A DNA stretch of 64,000 bases from Sacculina carcini (taxonomy: Eukaryota; Arthropoda; Thecostraca; Sacculinidae): positions 6,483,587 through 6,547,586 of the forward strand of contig OU696574.1 in NCBI GenBank assembly GCA_916048095.2, written 5' to 3'. Of the stretch, positions 31,038 to 43,240 are shown piece by piece (the first letter of the stretch is position 1; each line of letters begins with the position of its first letter). Position numbers and translations under genes: made by a program. Under the pieces are notes generated by a model. The model ran no database searches. It saw only the letters and a program-made list of their open reading frames with translations, and was not told the DNA's origin.

Positions 31038-33502
31038 TCCGTGATCAGGTCGTAGAGAACACGATCTACCCACGACTCAGAAAGAGGCTTCTACAAGACG
31101 CAACACTGACGTTGGATAGCCTGTTGGGTACCGCGGAGGCTTTTGAGAAGTCGCGACAACAGTCGGCCATGATGTCTTCACCTCAGCAATCTTCAGCCGA
31201 ATTGACCACAGCTGCTGTGACCACCGGCAAAGCTGGTACGAGACCGACCAAGACAACGAACAGCGAACACCCATGTTCACACTGCGGACGACATCACATA
31301 CTTCCTCGGCACGAGTTCTGCCCTGCGAGGAACTCGAATTGCAACGCGTGTGGACGACAAGGACAGTGGGGTGCAGTCTGCAAATCAAAGAGGAATGAGA
31401 AAAACCACACTCCAAGCAAATCACACTTACGGCAGCGGTCCATCCGAGAAGTCACAATACTCTATTGCGGTGGGAGCGACAAGAAGAAGCTCACGTGTGA
31501 CGCACTGGTTGCAATTCACTCTGGAAAGCAGGCCAACTTGCGCTTGCAAGTAGACACAGGGGCAAGTGTTTCTGTGCTGAGCCTGCCTCTGGCTCGAGCA
31601 CATTTTCGCGGTGCAGAGGTGACAGCCACGGGGACGCGTCTTTACGGCGTAGGTCGTCAACTGCTAAAAGTGGTAGGTACTCTACCTGTCGCCATCACTG
31701 TAGGTGAGCACACGGCAAACACGACGTTCTTTGTCATCGACATACCAACAAACGAGGCTCTGCTGGGACTGGATACATTTTCCGAGTTGGGCCTGACGAT
31801 CCATCCGGAGGAGGGCGCGGTTCGAGCAGTCGACTCCAACAGTCCTGCTGCCGCCGCTGACAAGACGCAAGAGCTGCCGGCTATCACCGGATTCGCCCAC
31901 AAGATTCAACTGAGGAAAGAGGCGGCACCCACGGCGCTGCCACTCCGTCGTCTTTCTATGGCCATTGGAGCCGAAGTTTCAGCAGAGCTGAAAAGACTTC
32001 TTGACGAAGGCATCATAGAACGGATTAACGCGTCGCAGTGGATAAGCCCAATCGTGGTCGCACGACGCAAGTCTGGCGGAATACGTCTCTGTGTGGACCT
32101 GCGGGGTCCAAACAGCCAAATGGTCGCTGATGTACACCCGCTGCCGACCGTCGAAGAGTTGCTCAGCCAGCTCCAGGGCGAGGTATACTCCAAGATAGAT
32201 CTTTGTTCCGCCTACCATCAACTGACTCTCGAAGAAGGGTCAAGGCACATTACCGCGTTCATCACGCATGATGGTTTATATCAGTACAAAAGGGTGTCAT
32301 TCGGCCTCGCATCAGCAGGTGCCGCCTTTCAAAGAATGCTGTCTCACCTGCTTGAAGGTATACCAGGATGTGTCCACTACATGGACGACATTGTTTGTTG
32401 TGGTCCGACGAGACAGGTACACGACGAGCGATTAAGAACGATCATGGGCCGTCTCACCAGCGCCAACGTGACGCTGAACATGGAAAAATCATCCATCGGG
32501 CAGACAAGCATGACGTTCTGTGGGTTCTTCGTGTCTGGGTGTGGCATAGTGCCATCCGAAGACCATCTGCGAGCAATCCGGGAGGCGCAGAGACCGGGCG
32601 ACGCGAAGGAGTTGCGGAGTTTCATAGGACTGTGCAGTTGGCTGTCCCGTTTTGTGCCTCAGTACGCGACAACTGTGAGTCCGTTAAACGATCTGCTCAA
32701 AAAGGAAGTGTCATTTGTGTGGACGACTGAACACAGCAAAGCCTTTGAGGACGTCAAACGACTGATCATGAAAGCTCGCCCGCTCCGGCAATATGAACCG
32801 TCGTTCAAAACTTTCGTCACGACAGACGCGAGCGAGCGCGGTGCCGGTGCGGTGCAGTGGGACGACAACGGCGACGAACGGGTAGTGGTCTTTTGGAGCC
32901 GCCGGTTTTCATCGGCTGAATACAAATACTCCGTTACAGAGCGTGAAGCTCTGGCCGCCGTACAGGCGATTGAAAGGTGGAGGATATTTCTGTGGGGCCG
33001 CCATTTTGTATTGAGAACCGATCATTCTGCATTAAGGTCAATCCTCTCAGCTAATTTCAGTGGGCGGGCAGGGGCCCGAGTTGCCCGCTGGCAGGCCGGA
33101 TTGATACCGTTTTCATATAAGGTTGAGCACGTACCAGGACATCGTCTACCAGCAGCAGACGCTCTATCAAGACTTCCGCCTGCGCAAGTCTACCCGGAAT
33201 ACGTGACCGACAGCGAGGACGGCGACGTCATCGCACTTCTGGACAACCACGACAGCATTTCAGCGGACAACGCACGTGAAGCGGTTCGTCAGGATGCGGA
33301 GATGCAAGCTGTCCGCGAATGCTTGGTGAGTGGGTTTCTCCGCTGCGCCAAAAACTGCAATCCTCTGGTGCGACCGTATTTCACAATTCGGCATGAGCTC
33401 TCTGCAGACGGCGAACTCATCGTCCGATCAGGAGACCGGATCGTCGTACCAGAGTCCCTCCGCAGGGCGTTTCTAGAGCGTGCTCATTCGGCGCACGATT
33501 GA
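30986..33502 (+). CDS. pol: G4 Gag C-terminus, protease, RT, RNase H, start of integrase
   Basis: An 838-codon open stretch. It begins with the Gag C-terminus and knuckles (CSHCGRHH ... CNACGRQGQWGAVC), then protease (QVDTGASVSVLS), RT (VARRKSGGIRLCVDLR, KIDLCSAYHQL, FGLASAGAAFQRML, catalytic YMDDIVCCG near 32380), thumb (LRSFIGLCSWLSRFV), RNase H (TTDASERGAGAVQW, REALAAVQAIERW, RTDHSAL, ADALSRLP) and the integrase start. It ends in TGA at 33500-33502 right after SAHD, within the integrase zinc finger. Confidence 0.9.
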   Translation: METLSANCKFGNLADEMIRDQVVENTIYPRLRKRLLQDATLTLDSLLGTAEAFEKSRQQSAMMSSPQQSSAELTTAAVTTGKAGTRPTKTTNSEHPCSHCGRHHILPRHEFCPARNSNCNACGRQGQWGAVCKSKRNEKNHTPSKSHLRQRSIREVTILYCGGSDKKKLTCDALVAIHSGKQANLRLQVDTGASVSVLSLPLARAHFRGAEVTATGTRLYGVGRQLLKVVGTLPVAITVGEHTANTTFFVIDIPTNEALLGLDTFSELGLTIHPEEGAVRAVDSNSPAAAADKTQELPAITGFAHKIQLRKEAAPTALPLRRLSMAIGAEVSAELKRLLDEGIIERINASQWISPIVVARRKSGGIRLCVDLRGPNSQMVADVHPLPTVEELLSQLQGEVYSKIDLCSAYHQLTLEEGSRHITAFITHDGLYQYKRVSFGLASAGAAFQRMLSHLLEGIPGCVHYMDDIVCCGPTRQVHDERLRTIMGRLTSANVTLNMEKSSIGQTSMTFCGFFVSGCGIVPSEDHLRAIREAQRPGDAKELRSFIGLCSWLSRFVPQYATTVSPLNDLLKKEVSFVWTTEHSKAFEDVKRLIMKARPLRQYEPSFKTFVTTDASERGAGAVQWDDNGDERVVVFWSRRFSSAEYKYSVTEREALAAVQAIERWRIFLWGRHFVLRTDHSALRSILSANFSGRAGARVARWQAGLIPFSYKVEHVPGHRLPAADALSRLPPAQVYPEYVTDSEDGDVIALLDNHDSISADNAREAVRQDAEMQAVRECLVSGFLRCAKNCNPLVRPYFTIRHELSADGELIVRSGDRIVVPESLRRAFLERAHSAHD

Positions 33503-34636
33503 GTGGTGCGCACGAAACAGATGTTGCGCAGTCTGGCCTGGTGGCCGCGAATGGATAAAGATGTCCATGACCTCGCGGCATCCTGTGTGAATTGTCAGTC
33601 CAGCGACAAAGTGCTAAGCACTCACAACAGACCATTACCTCTCACTCCGTTGGAATTTCCGGCCGAACCGTGGCAAAAGGTGGCTGTTGACGTTGTGGTA
33701 CCTATCACAGGGGCGCCAGAACAATGTCGTTTCGCGGTAACCCTATTGGGCTATCATTCTAAATGGGCAGAAGTGGGGTTGATGGCCAATGTGACGACTA
33801 CCAACATCATGTCTTTTCTCGACGGTATATTCGCCCGAGAGGGATTCCCTGAGTAACTTGTCTCGGACAACGGGCCTCAATTCGTCGGGGCGGAATTCCC
33901 AGAATATCTGAACCGTCGGAAAATCAAGCATCTTAGAGCAGCTTCCTACTGGTCGCGCGGAAATGGTGCGGTGGAGCGTTTCAACCGCACATTTAAATCG
34001 TGGCTGCAGCATCATCACACCGGACATTTTGAGGAGCGGGTCCAACGTCTATTAGCGGTGTATCGCTCTACACCACACTGCACGACTGGTGTCTCACCAT
34101 CGGTCCTGCTGCACGGGCGTTGCATGCACCTGCTGCTGCCTGCTGCGCCGAAACCGACTGTGCACAGTGTCCGAGGTTGAGTGGAGAAACAGCAAGCGCG
34201 TAACAAACTCAACTACAACCGCCGCCGAGCCGTAAGGCCGTCAACGTTGCAGCCTGGCGATATGGTACACGTGCAGACACCGGGCGCTACCGGCAAGCTC
34301 AACAAGAGGTTGAGTTCGCCTCAAAGACAGATAATATCGTGTCGAGGATCGTCTTTTCAGCTGGAGGACGGGTCGGTGAGAAACCCTGCTCATTTGGCCA
34401 AGAGCAGCGGCCATGTACCAGACGAAGAGTACTTGTGGCCACCGACGGTGACGGGGGACGACATAGACAAAGAGGTCGAGGTCTCTACCGATTCTCAAAC
34501 ATCGCAGCCTGGTGAAACGGAAAAAGCGGCCGAGCAGAAGCGCCCGGAGGACGGGCCAAAAGAACATGAAGAGCCGACCCGAGGGCGGCGTCGGCGTCTC
34601 ACCGCAAGATTTAAAGATTTCGTGCTCGAATATTAA
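33503..34636 (+). pseudogene. pol: G4 integrase (two in-frame stops)
   Basis: Same frame as the RT part. It reads VVRTKQMLRSLAWWP, CVNCQSSD, the core with VAVDVVVPITG, then after a TAA at 33854-33856 SDNGPQFVG (second Asp) and SYWSRGNGAVERFNRTFK (catalytic Glu). A TGA lies at 34178-34180. The C-terminal part has LQPGDMVHVQTPG and a charged tail (KEHEEPTRGRRRRLTARF). The final TAA is 34634-34636. Nonsense changes only, no indel seen. Confidence 0.87.
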
Positions 34637-34647
34637 GGCCGGGGATA

Positions 34648-34856
34648 TGTAGTGTTCATTGTTTATATATTTGTTATTGCTCTTGTAACTACGATCGCGC
34701 CGCAGTGGGGCTATTTGTTCTCGCGATTGACGAGGTGACAGTGTGTTGTGGTTTGGGCGTGGTGATTCTTGTATCAGGTTTTGTTCAGTTATCTTGTGTG
34801 AGTTTGTTAGTATAATATATCTAGTTATTCGTGTTGCCTCTCGTTCCGTCAGTACA
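34648..34856 (+). repeat. G4 3' LTR
   Basis: 209 bp, TGTAGTGTTCATTG to TCAGTACA; followed by GAGAG at 34857-34861. Confidence 0.93.
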
Positions 34857-34923
34857 GAGAGTTTACAGGTCACACCTTCCAGACACTCATGAAGACGTAC
34901 AATATTCATTTCTACACAGTCAC
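34857..34923 (+). pseudogene. Polinton P1 integrase, short continuation
   Basis: Past the G4 target duplication the integrase core continues with FTGHTFQTLMKTYNIHFYT, parallel to FTGREFQRVIKEHNIYHYT in P2. After 34923 the next retroelement (G5 LTR) starts and the rest of the integrase is not found in the window. Confidence 0.78.
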
Positions 34924-35201
34924 TGTTGCGCTCCGAAAACACTCGACCTTCTACTTAAGGTTTTATTCAACTAAAAAAACCAAGTACATCTGAAAACAAC
35001 ACCAAAATAATATGTTACAAATCTGCACATTATCAGATTACATCTACAAAAATACATTTACTTGATAAGCAACAACACCACATCACCGTAGAGCCTTTAA
35101 CGAGACACGATAAACACAGAGATGCAAAATGACAATATTGCCAGGTATGGCTCAGTTGCCACCCTTGGCGTAAACCAAATTAGGCGCAAAATATCATTAC
35201 A
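34924..35201 (-). repeat. G5 3' LTR
   Basis: On the minus strand a purine tract (CAGCGGAGAG, 35202-35211) is followed by TGTAATGATATTTTGCGCC, and the block ends CGGAGCGCAACA at 34924, 278 bp. AATAAAACC near the end would serve as a polyadenylation signal. No 5' partner was found. Confidence 0.68.
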
Positions 35202-35237
35202 CTCTCCGCTGCATTATTTTACTGATACCGACGATTC

Positions 35238-36256
35238 CTAATCACGATCCGCCCACGCCTTGTGACATCTGGAATAAATGAAAGAGCATCCCTCTGATCC
35301 ACGTCTGCATGGTGTTCCTCGCAGTGAACTTCCGTCGATCAGGAATGTTTCGCTTGCCCCTGGTCCTTTCAGGATCTTCGCTCTGCACAGTTGCATTCCG
35401 ATCTTCAACTTCGCTAGGACTTCCAGACGACGGTTGAAGAGACACCACAATCTCAGATGCTTCCGGGTGTTCGTGCGAGAGTAAAGAGCGCTCACTGGTA
35501 TCTGGTGAAGGAGCTAGATCTCCAGTTGACACGGTTGATTGACGATCATCAGGAAAACGAACTCTGGCATAATTTGGAGTTGTTGAAAAGATCTCAACCA
35601 GTTCTACAGGTGGATCAGACTTGCGTTGACGTACAAACTTTCGAAGCAGTGCCGGGCCTCCTTGCAGACATTCAGGTATGGTATAGTCGTGACCTGACTT
35701 TCTTTGAAAAGCAAACAGTTTTTCGTAAAGGAGTCGCGTTGGTAGCGGTACAGAGGAGCGAGCGAATGGCGTGCAGGGCCATATCGAGTACTTCTTGCTA
35801 GTGACTGTCATTAAGACCGCTAGATCTTAAAGCTAGTTGAATCGCTTTCCATACTATTCCATTGATGCGTTCACATTGTCCATTTCCACTTGGGTGGTAC
35901 GGTGTAGAGTTAGTAATAACAATACCATGTTTCCACAAAATTCATTTACTTCCGATGACACGAATTGCGCCCCGCGATCGCTATGCATCGATTCAGAACA
36001 TCCGCAAAGCGCAAACAGTTTCTGAAGGCAATGTATAACCGTCTTAGTAGACATGTCCTTATATGGAAAAACAAACGGATCTCGTGAATACTCATCTACA
36101 ATCACAAGGATATATCGCATTCTGTTTCTTGACGGTTTTGGCCCCAAAAAATCCATAGACAGTCTTTCAAAAGGTGATCGTGATTGGATAAGACGGCCAG
36201 CAGCAGGCTTGTAGAATCTTGGTTTTAATTCTGCACAAATATGACACTGGGCGTAC
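35238..36256 (-). pseudogene. pol: G5 integrase core and C-terminus
   Basis: Right next to B1 the frame reads CAELKPRFYKPAAG, then FERLSMDFLGPK (first Asp), YILVIVDEYSRDPFVFP and MHSDRGAQFVSSEV (second Asp). After a frameshift near 35850 the part with the catalytic Glu is hard to follow (the sequence around HPSGNGQCE is changed to other frames). The C-terminal domain lies at 35242-35811 (PALLRKFVRQRKSDPPVELVE, ARVRFPDDRQSTVS). It is inactive by frameshift. Confidence 0.82.
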
Positions 36257-36900
36257 TGTTACTGCCACTGCAGTAAATTATCGACATGATTTATAATTTG
36301 TCTTGTTGCTGTGTACTTTTCGTCGACTAATTGTGTCTTAAAATTAACTTCATATGTCACCTGTTTAGTAGTCTGGAGATAAGTAAATTACTAATCAGCA
36401 GCGAAAAAAGCGTAGCGGCGCAGCGTCGACGAGACATGTGGTTATGGGCTTTGGGTTTGGTTGGAGCTTGGCTATTGTTGAGCAACGGTTGTCTGCATTG
36501 AATATTTGTGCTGGAGTAGCGTATGCTATAATTTTATGGTACACGGTGGAACAGTGAGTACTGTATTTGGAACAGGTCAAACTGTATTTTGTTTGATAAC
36601 GTGGCCATTGTGTGGAGAGGCAATGAGGTTAGTACACGCTCTTGATGGCATCACTTGTTTTCTTGTTTGATTTCCCGGTTGCCGTGTATTGCGAGAATTT
36701 CATTGCGTTGTATCACAATTTTCATCTATACACTACTTTGTTGTCATGTAACGAACGTGTTTTATATAGTTGCATGAAATGTTTATCATATTCTAGGTTT
36801 ACGGTTTGTCCAGAAAATATACGTTAGCAGAGGTGCGGTGTTTTCTGGATACTGGGCGGACCCGTCGCCTAACTTCCCCACAACAATCGTCACAGTCACA
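36257..36900 (+). repeat. B1 5' LTR
   Basis: 644 bp from TGTTACTGCCACTGC to CACAGTCACA, preceded by CGTAC. The leader 36901-37158 carries a palindrome CTCTCGAGAG and a duplicated CTTGCTATTGC motif before the gag ATG at 37159. Confidence 0.93.
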
Positions 36901-37158
36901 GTAAACCTCATCTCTCGAGAGGTGGGAGAGCGTGTACCGCGGTACGGTGATCATTCGGCGCTACAGTCCGCGGACGGCCGTGCAGGGTCTGGTTGTCTGG
37001 ATCTGCTTCTGGGTACTTGCTGAGTCTTAGCGCCTGTTGTTTCTGTTGCACCTTGCTATTGCTTGTTTCGCCTTGCTATTGCCTGTTGCGTGTGTATGGT
37101 TTCTTGGTCTACTGGTTTTTATTTGAATGATTTGTGTGTTCATATTCCACGCTAAGTA

Positions 37159-38859
37159 ATGGAGTCGGAAAGTGACACAGGGGACCCTCGGGATGCGGGC
37201 GAAGCGATTGAGTTACCGAGAGAGAAGCGTGTGCGCCAAATGACTGAGAAAGGTAGAGCCCACCAGTCAGCAACACTCGTTAGGGAGTTTCGCTCCAAGC
37301 TATTGGCCCTCGCGCGATCTATAGACAGGGTAGAAATAGCAGAGGTCGATGGAGAATCTATGGCTATTCTCAAACAGATGAGAGCGGAGATGGTATCCTG
37401 TATGGAAACAGTGGACATTGTTTTTAGTCGCTGTGAAGCGACATCATCTGGACAAGCGGAGGATTAGCGCTATGCGGCGGCATCTCAGCGTTTTGACCGT
37501 GTTTTACAGCGAGTCAACCGTGACATACTGGACAAGCGACTGGAGGAAGAATCTGTGCGGTCAAATACACCGTCAAAGGCTGATGTAGTCCCATGTGAGC
37601 GGGGTGTGGAAGACGTTCATCTGAGAGAGTTGCAGTCTCTATCGAGCCATGCAGTCGAGCACCAGGTAAGTGCATCCGGTGTGACCCAACTATTACCGAC
37701 AGAGGCTGCGCATCCTGCGGCGGGAGAAGGTAGTGAAGGTAAGGGAGATTCAAATGCGATAGAACGTTTAGTCGACCTATTGGCGACTAAAATGACAGGA
37801 TCCTCTCTCCCATCGCCCGAGCCTGAGGTCTTTATGGACGATCGATTCCAATTTCCTATGTGGATGCAATCCTTCGAGGACATAATTGAGAAAAAGGTAC
37901 AAAACAAGGCAGATTGCCTCTTTTATTTGAATAAGTACACCAGTGGCGAACCTAAGGAGATGATCAGGGGCTTGCTACCACTGCGGCGTGCCGACGCTTT
38001 CACAAAGGCGAAATGCATGTTGAGGGAGCGCTATGGTGACCCATTTCTCACATTTGACTCGTACCGACAACGTTTGTTTAACTGGCCCAGGATCTCAGCA
38101 CAAGATGGGTTAGGATTGCAGAAGTTTTCGGACTTCCTGCAACATTGTGCGGAGGCGTGCGCCGTCTTGCCGGCTCTGCGAGTTCTCGACGACCCGCGGG
38201 AAAATCAAAAACTCTTGAGGAAGTTGCCACCTTATTTGACAGGTCAGTGGGCCTCGTGGGTAGATGAGTGGCGGTCCAGACGTATTTATTCAGGCAGTGC
38301 AGCAGAAAGCGATTTTGGACTATATCCGTCTTTCGTGGACTTCGCAGAGTTTATCCGGAAGCGCGCACGTATCGCATGTGATCCCATCACTTCGTCGGAG
38401 GCGTTGAGGGAGCACCCTGTTGAGCGAAATAGATTTACAAAAACAAATTCCAAGGTAAGTTTCCTCACACAGGCTAACTCGGTATTGTCAGGTGAACAGC
38501 TACAGGGCAGGCTATCTCCAGCACGCAATCCTAAGCAGAGTGGGGGAACGAGTTCGGTGAGTCCCAAATGCGGTGTCTGCGATGGGTCTCATACCACCGC
38601 TGAGTGTACCGAGCTGCAGAATGTAACTGTGCAGGAGAGGGAGGTCATGTTGAGGAGGAGGAGTCTTTGTTTCAGGTGTTTACGCCGGGGACATCGGAGT
38701 AGGGAGTGTCGATCACGATCGAAATGTGTTCATTGTGGGGGCCCACATTCCGCTCTCCTCCATCGGGGCCACACACGGAGTTCAGAGGCGGTCGCTCCAA
38801 CGCGAGTAATCTCAAACGCGGCCGTAGTGGGCGAGGGTATGATGGGCGACATGCACTGA
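37159..38859 (+). pseudogene. gag: B1 Gag (TAG and terminal TGA in frame)
   Basis: The ATG at 37159 opens MESESDTGDPRDAGEA. A TAG at 37465-37467 interrupts, after which the same frame continues (RYAAASQRFDRVLQRV). The middle has the BEL-type capsid region (FMDDRFQFPMWMQSFEDII) and the C-terminus has three cysteine knuckles (CGVCDGSHTTAEC, CFRCLRRGHRSREC, CVHCGGPHSALLH). TGA at 38857-38859 separates it from pol, again in the same frame. Confidence 0.87.
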
Positions 38860-41800
38860 TTGATCGTTCCTGTGTGGATGTATCATCGTGATCGCCCCGA
38901 TAAGCGCATCTTGACGTATGTGGTGCTTGACGAGCAGTCAGACGCTTCATTCATTACTGAATGCTGTTTGGACGAACTAGGTGCCCCCAGCGTCAACGTG
39001 GAAGTACGCATAACCACGTTGGTTGGCGACGCAGTGGTACCCTCGCGACTCACTTACGGACTTGTGGTACGTGGGGCCAACGAGAGTAGAGATGTGTGCA
39101 TCCCCCATACGTACTCGAGGTCCGAGATCCCTTCACGTCGGGAGCAGATACCCCGCACCGAAACGTGTGGACGATGGTCGCATTTGACGGCCGTAACTAA
39201 GTCTTTGATGCCGTATGACCCCAATATTCCTGTAGGACTATTGATTGGTGCGGATTGTTCGCATGCGTTGAAACCAGAAAGGGTGGTATCGGGTGGTGCT
39301 AGGGAGCCGTATGCGGTAAAGACTGTTTTGGGTTGGGGTGTGGTTGGTACAGTTGGCTCGATAGGCTCCACACCGTTGGGGTCGCCACCTCGATTCAGCT
39401 GTCTCAAAACGCTGACGCAATGTCGAGAGGTGTGCTTACCGCAGCACACTCGAGCAAGCATGGATGTGCTAAAATGGAAAGAGAGACCCTTTTCGTACGA
39501 CGACACGCGGTTCATGGCTGTAATGGACGAGAAGGTACATCGATTGTCAAGTGGGCGTTTTGAGGCGCCGTTGCCTTTCAAATGTAATCCGAAAGAGTTG
39601 CCCACAAACCGAGTAGAGGCCTATAAACGCCTGATTGCGTTGAGGGGACGTCTCATTCGGGATCCAGAGTTCCGTAACCAATATATTGAGTGTATGCAAT
39701 CTCTGATTCATAAAGATCATGCTTCAGTAGTGTCAGCACAGAAGATCACCGATAAGCCGGGCTGGTATGTGCCACATCATGCGATCAACCACAAGAAGGT
39801 TGACAAGAAGTTTCGGGTAGTCTTCGATTGCAGTGCGCAGTTTCGCGGACACTCGCTGAATAGCAAGCTCATGACTGGTCCCGATCTGACAGGAAATCTG
39901 ATCGGTGTCCTGATGCGATTTAGAGAAAAACCTGTAGCATTAGCGTGTGACATAGAGAAAATGTTTTTTCAGGTGCGCGTGTCGCCAGAACACCGACACT
40001 TTCTTAGATTTCTTTGGTGGAGAGTAGATTGCGGTTGCATCTGTTTTGATGAAGAGCCGTTGGAGCACGTGATGAATGTGCATTTATTTGGAGCTTCGTC
40101 GTCACCGAGTGTGGCGAACTACGTATTGAAGAAAGCGGCACTTGATGGAGCCTCGACAAGCAACTCAGCTGCTGTTAGCTTCATAGTAAATAATTTCTAC
40201 GTAGACGATGGACTGACTTCGGTTGACACAATTGATGAAGCGATACAGATTGCGAAAGATAGCAAGGACATATGTTCTCGATCGGGGTTTAACTTACACA
40301 AATTCGCATTCAACGAGCCGAAAGTTTTACAGGCGGTGGAAGAGACTGAAAGAGCCGAAAGCGTGCGTAGCTTGGATTGGGGTCACTCGCAGAGTATTGA
40401 ACAAAGTCTTGGGGTACAGTGGGCTGTGAATCAGGACAGTCTTAGATTTGTGGTGCGACCCAAAGAAACTGCGGCCACGAGGCGGGGGTTGTTGTCTTCA
40501 GTTTATTCCATTTTTGATCCCCTCGGTCTCTTGTCGCCCGTAGTATTGGTAGGGAAAAGTATGCTGCAGGATCTATGTCGCTCTGAAGCAGGATGGGATG
40601 ATATTGTTCCCGACCAGATCAAATCGAGGTGGGCAAAGTGGCGCGATGACTTGACCTGCTTGAAGGAATGGTCCATTCCACGGTGCTATATGCCCTATGG
40701 GTTTGGGGAGGCGGCGGTGCGCGAGTTTCACCATTTTTCCGACGCCAGTACAGACGGGATGGGCCAGTGTACCTATTTGCGAGAGGTGAGCTCCACAGGG
40801 GAAATATTTTGTTGTCTATTGTTCGCCAAGTCAAAGGTAGCACCTTTGAAAATCATGACGGTTCCGCGGCTTGAGCTATCAGCGGCTGTTATGTCGGTTA
40901 CCGCTGCCGAATTCATTCAGAAGGAGATGCCAAATGTTTCTAAACACTACTTTTGGACAGATAGTAGAGTCGTTTTGGGATATGTTAACAACAGCGTCAA
41001 GAAGTTTCATGTGTTTGTGGCTAACCGACTGCAGCAGATCCGCGACATTAGCTCACCTGAACAATGGGGTTTTGTGAAGACCGATGAAAACCCCGCCGAC
41101 ATTGCGTCCCGTGGAGCCGAACCACGCCAGCTGATCGATTGCCGTCAGTGGTGGCACGGTCCAGAGTTCTTGTGGCAGCCGACGCACAAGAAGGATGTGG
41201 ATATACATGCGTACGAGGTTTCCGACTCGGATCCTGAGGTGAAAGCGGTTGTCAATTTATCTGTACGCACTCACACCGAATTCAACATCGATGCCAGACT
41301 GAAACGCTTCTCTACGTGGAAAGCCGCCCAAATCGGGTTTGCGCTGTGCTTACGCTGGCAAAGTAAACACAGAAGTGGTAGCGACAATAATGTGTCGAAC
41401 ATTGAAGTTGCCAAGCACGATGTAGCTGTAACATTGAAGGAACTGATAACGGCAGAAAAAGAAATTATTCGATTAATTCAACGTCGACATTTTGGGGAAA
41501 TAATGGACAATATTGCTCCCAAGTGTAATGCGGAGTTCAACCGGTCGCACTTCTTGAAGCGATTGGATCCGATCGTTGATGCTGACGGGCTGATGCGAGT
41601 TGGAGGCAGGATACAGCGGTCAAATATCGCCGAGCGAGAGAAACATCCCTACATCATACCAAAGAAATCGGAACTTTCGCGTCTGATAGTGGATGACTGT
41701 CACCAAGCGGTTCAGCACCAGGGGCGCGGAATCACACTGGGCGAAGTTCGTGCTCGCGGATATTGGGTGATTCAGGGTCCATCTGCAGTCGCTTCGTGCA

Positions 41801-42819
41801 TTCACCAGTGTGTTACATGCCGTAAACTGCGTGGCGCATTTTCACAACAAAAGATGGCACAGTTGCCCAAGGATCGTTTTGTGTGTGAGCCACCATTTAC
41901 GTGTTGTGGGGTGGACTGCTTCGGTCCGTGGCTGATCAGAGAGGGTCGTTCCGAGCGGAAACGACATGGCGTTTTGTTTACTTGTATGTCGTCCCGAGCC
42001 ATTCATATTGAAGTAGTCACCTCACTCTCTACAGATTCGTTCTTGAATGCGTTCCGACGTTTCATCGCTCGCAGAGGTCCAGTGAGAATGATGAGGTCGG
42101 ATAGGGGGAATAATTTCATTGGGGCATTCAACGAGCTCAGCCAGCAGGCAGTTCATCAAACATAAAGGGACAGCGGATGCGAATGGGTATTTAACGCCCC
42201 ACATGCTAGTCATATGGGAGGCTGCTGGGAACGGCAGATACGTTCTGTGCGCAGTATAATGGATTGTTTGCTGCTGCAACACGGGCAGCAACTCAACGAT
42301 GAATGCCTTCATACCTTCCTCGTAGAGGCAGAGTGTATTGTCAATGGGCGTCCCCTTTGTGCCGAGGATTTGTCGGCTGAATACCCGGAACCTCTGTCGC
42401 CAGACCACATTTTGACGGGAAAATCCAGGGTAGTCTTACCTCCTCCAGTAGAGTTTAAGAGGGGTGATGAGTATTCGCGCAAACAATGGAAGCGAGTGCA
42501 GTATGTTCTTAACGAGTTTTGGCAGCGTTGGAGAAAGACATACATGCAGAATTTACAGGTTCGGTCCAAATGGTTAAAGCCACGTGAGAACGTCAAAGTG
42601 GGCGACATCGTTTTGTTGCAGGATGTGGACTTGCCGAGAAACTCATGGCGACTAGCGCGAGTCGTGGAAGCATTTGATGGTAGTGATGGGTTGGTCCGAA
42701 AGGTTAAAGTAGTGGTGGGTGAGAGATCCCTGGACCAACACGGGCGACGTCGGGGGAACATGACTGAATTTGTGCGCCCAATACATAGCCTTGTGCCCCT
42801 TGTGTCGGACTCTCACTGA
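38860..42819 (+). CDS. pol: B1 Pol: protease, RT, RNase H, integrase (one TAA)
   Basis: A 1,101-codon open stretch to the TAA at 42163-42165, then the same frame to 42819. It starts with the BEL protease (YVVLDEQSDASFI), then the YSRSEIPSRREQIPR-type linker, RT (FRVVFDCSAQFRGHSLN, CDIEKMFFQV, catalytic FYVDDGLTSVD at about 40195-40227), RNase H (FSDASTDGMGQC, FWTDSRVVLGYV, NPADIASRG), integrase (zinc finger region HQAVQHQGRG ... CVTCRKLRG, CCGVDCFGPW, RSDRGNNFIGAF, then after the TAA ASHMGGCWERQIR with the catalytic Glu). Order and length fit a complete BEL pol. Confidence 0.92.
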
Positions 42820-43240
42820 GATTATTGAATTGTGGTATGTGAAGTGTATTCGTATGATATTCACTTTCTATGTTTGCGTTTGGTGTGGAATTGGAATTGA
42901 TAGATTGTGTTTGATTGATTGTTTGTTTGGTCACACGTCGACACGTTATATGCATGTGTCGGCGTGACTGAAATATTGGTCTATGTTCATGACGCGGTGG
43001 TGCTAGATAGTGCACGCCTGCCGTTTTGTACCATGTCATGTGTATTTATATATCGTAACGCGGCACCAAACGTTATACGGTGCTGTCTGTGTGATCAGTT
43101 CATGGTGTGCGTGTGTGTGTGTGTGTGTGCATTTGGAGACGGGGCCCCCGTCGAGGAGCCTTTGTAATGTAATTCAGTTGTTAATGTTGTGTATGTGATG
43201 TTACTTGCTTTCGTAAATCGTCACCGATTTAGGGGAGCCA
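42820..43240 (+). other. B1 3' untranslated region
   Basis: No coding frame of note. It holds a (GT)n tract near 43106-43128 and ends in a purine-rich stretch next to the 3' LTR. Confidence 0.7.

Larger units (their letters stand above)
30398..34856 (+). mobile_element. LTR retrotransposon G4 (gypsy-like), inserted in Polinton integrase
   Basis: Two 209-bp LTRs (30398-30606 and 34648-34856) with TGTAGTG...TACA ends, and GAGAG on both sides (30393-30397 and 34857-34861) as the target duplication. A primer-binding-like AATTGGCGACGAGG follows the 5' LTR and AGGCCGGGGATA precedes the 3' LTR. At 4,459 bp it is compact. About nine differences between the LTRs by eye make it older than G2. Confidence 0.93.

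Noticed and set aside
36395-36580. Frame present twice (also 43379-43564)
   Set aside because: It lies within the two B1 LTRs and is duplicated only because the LTRs are.
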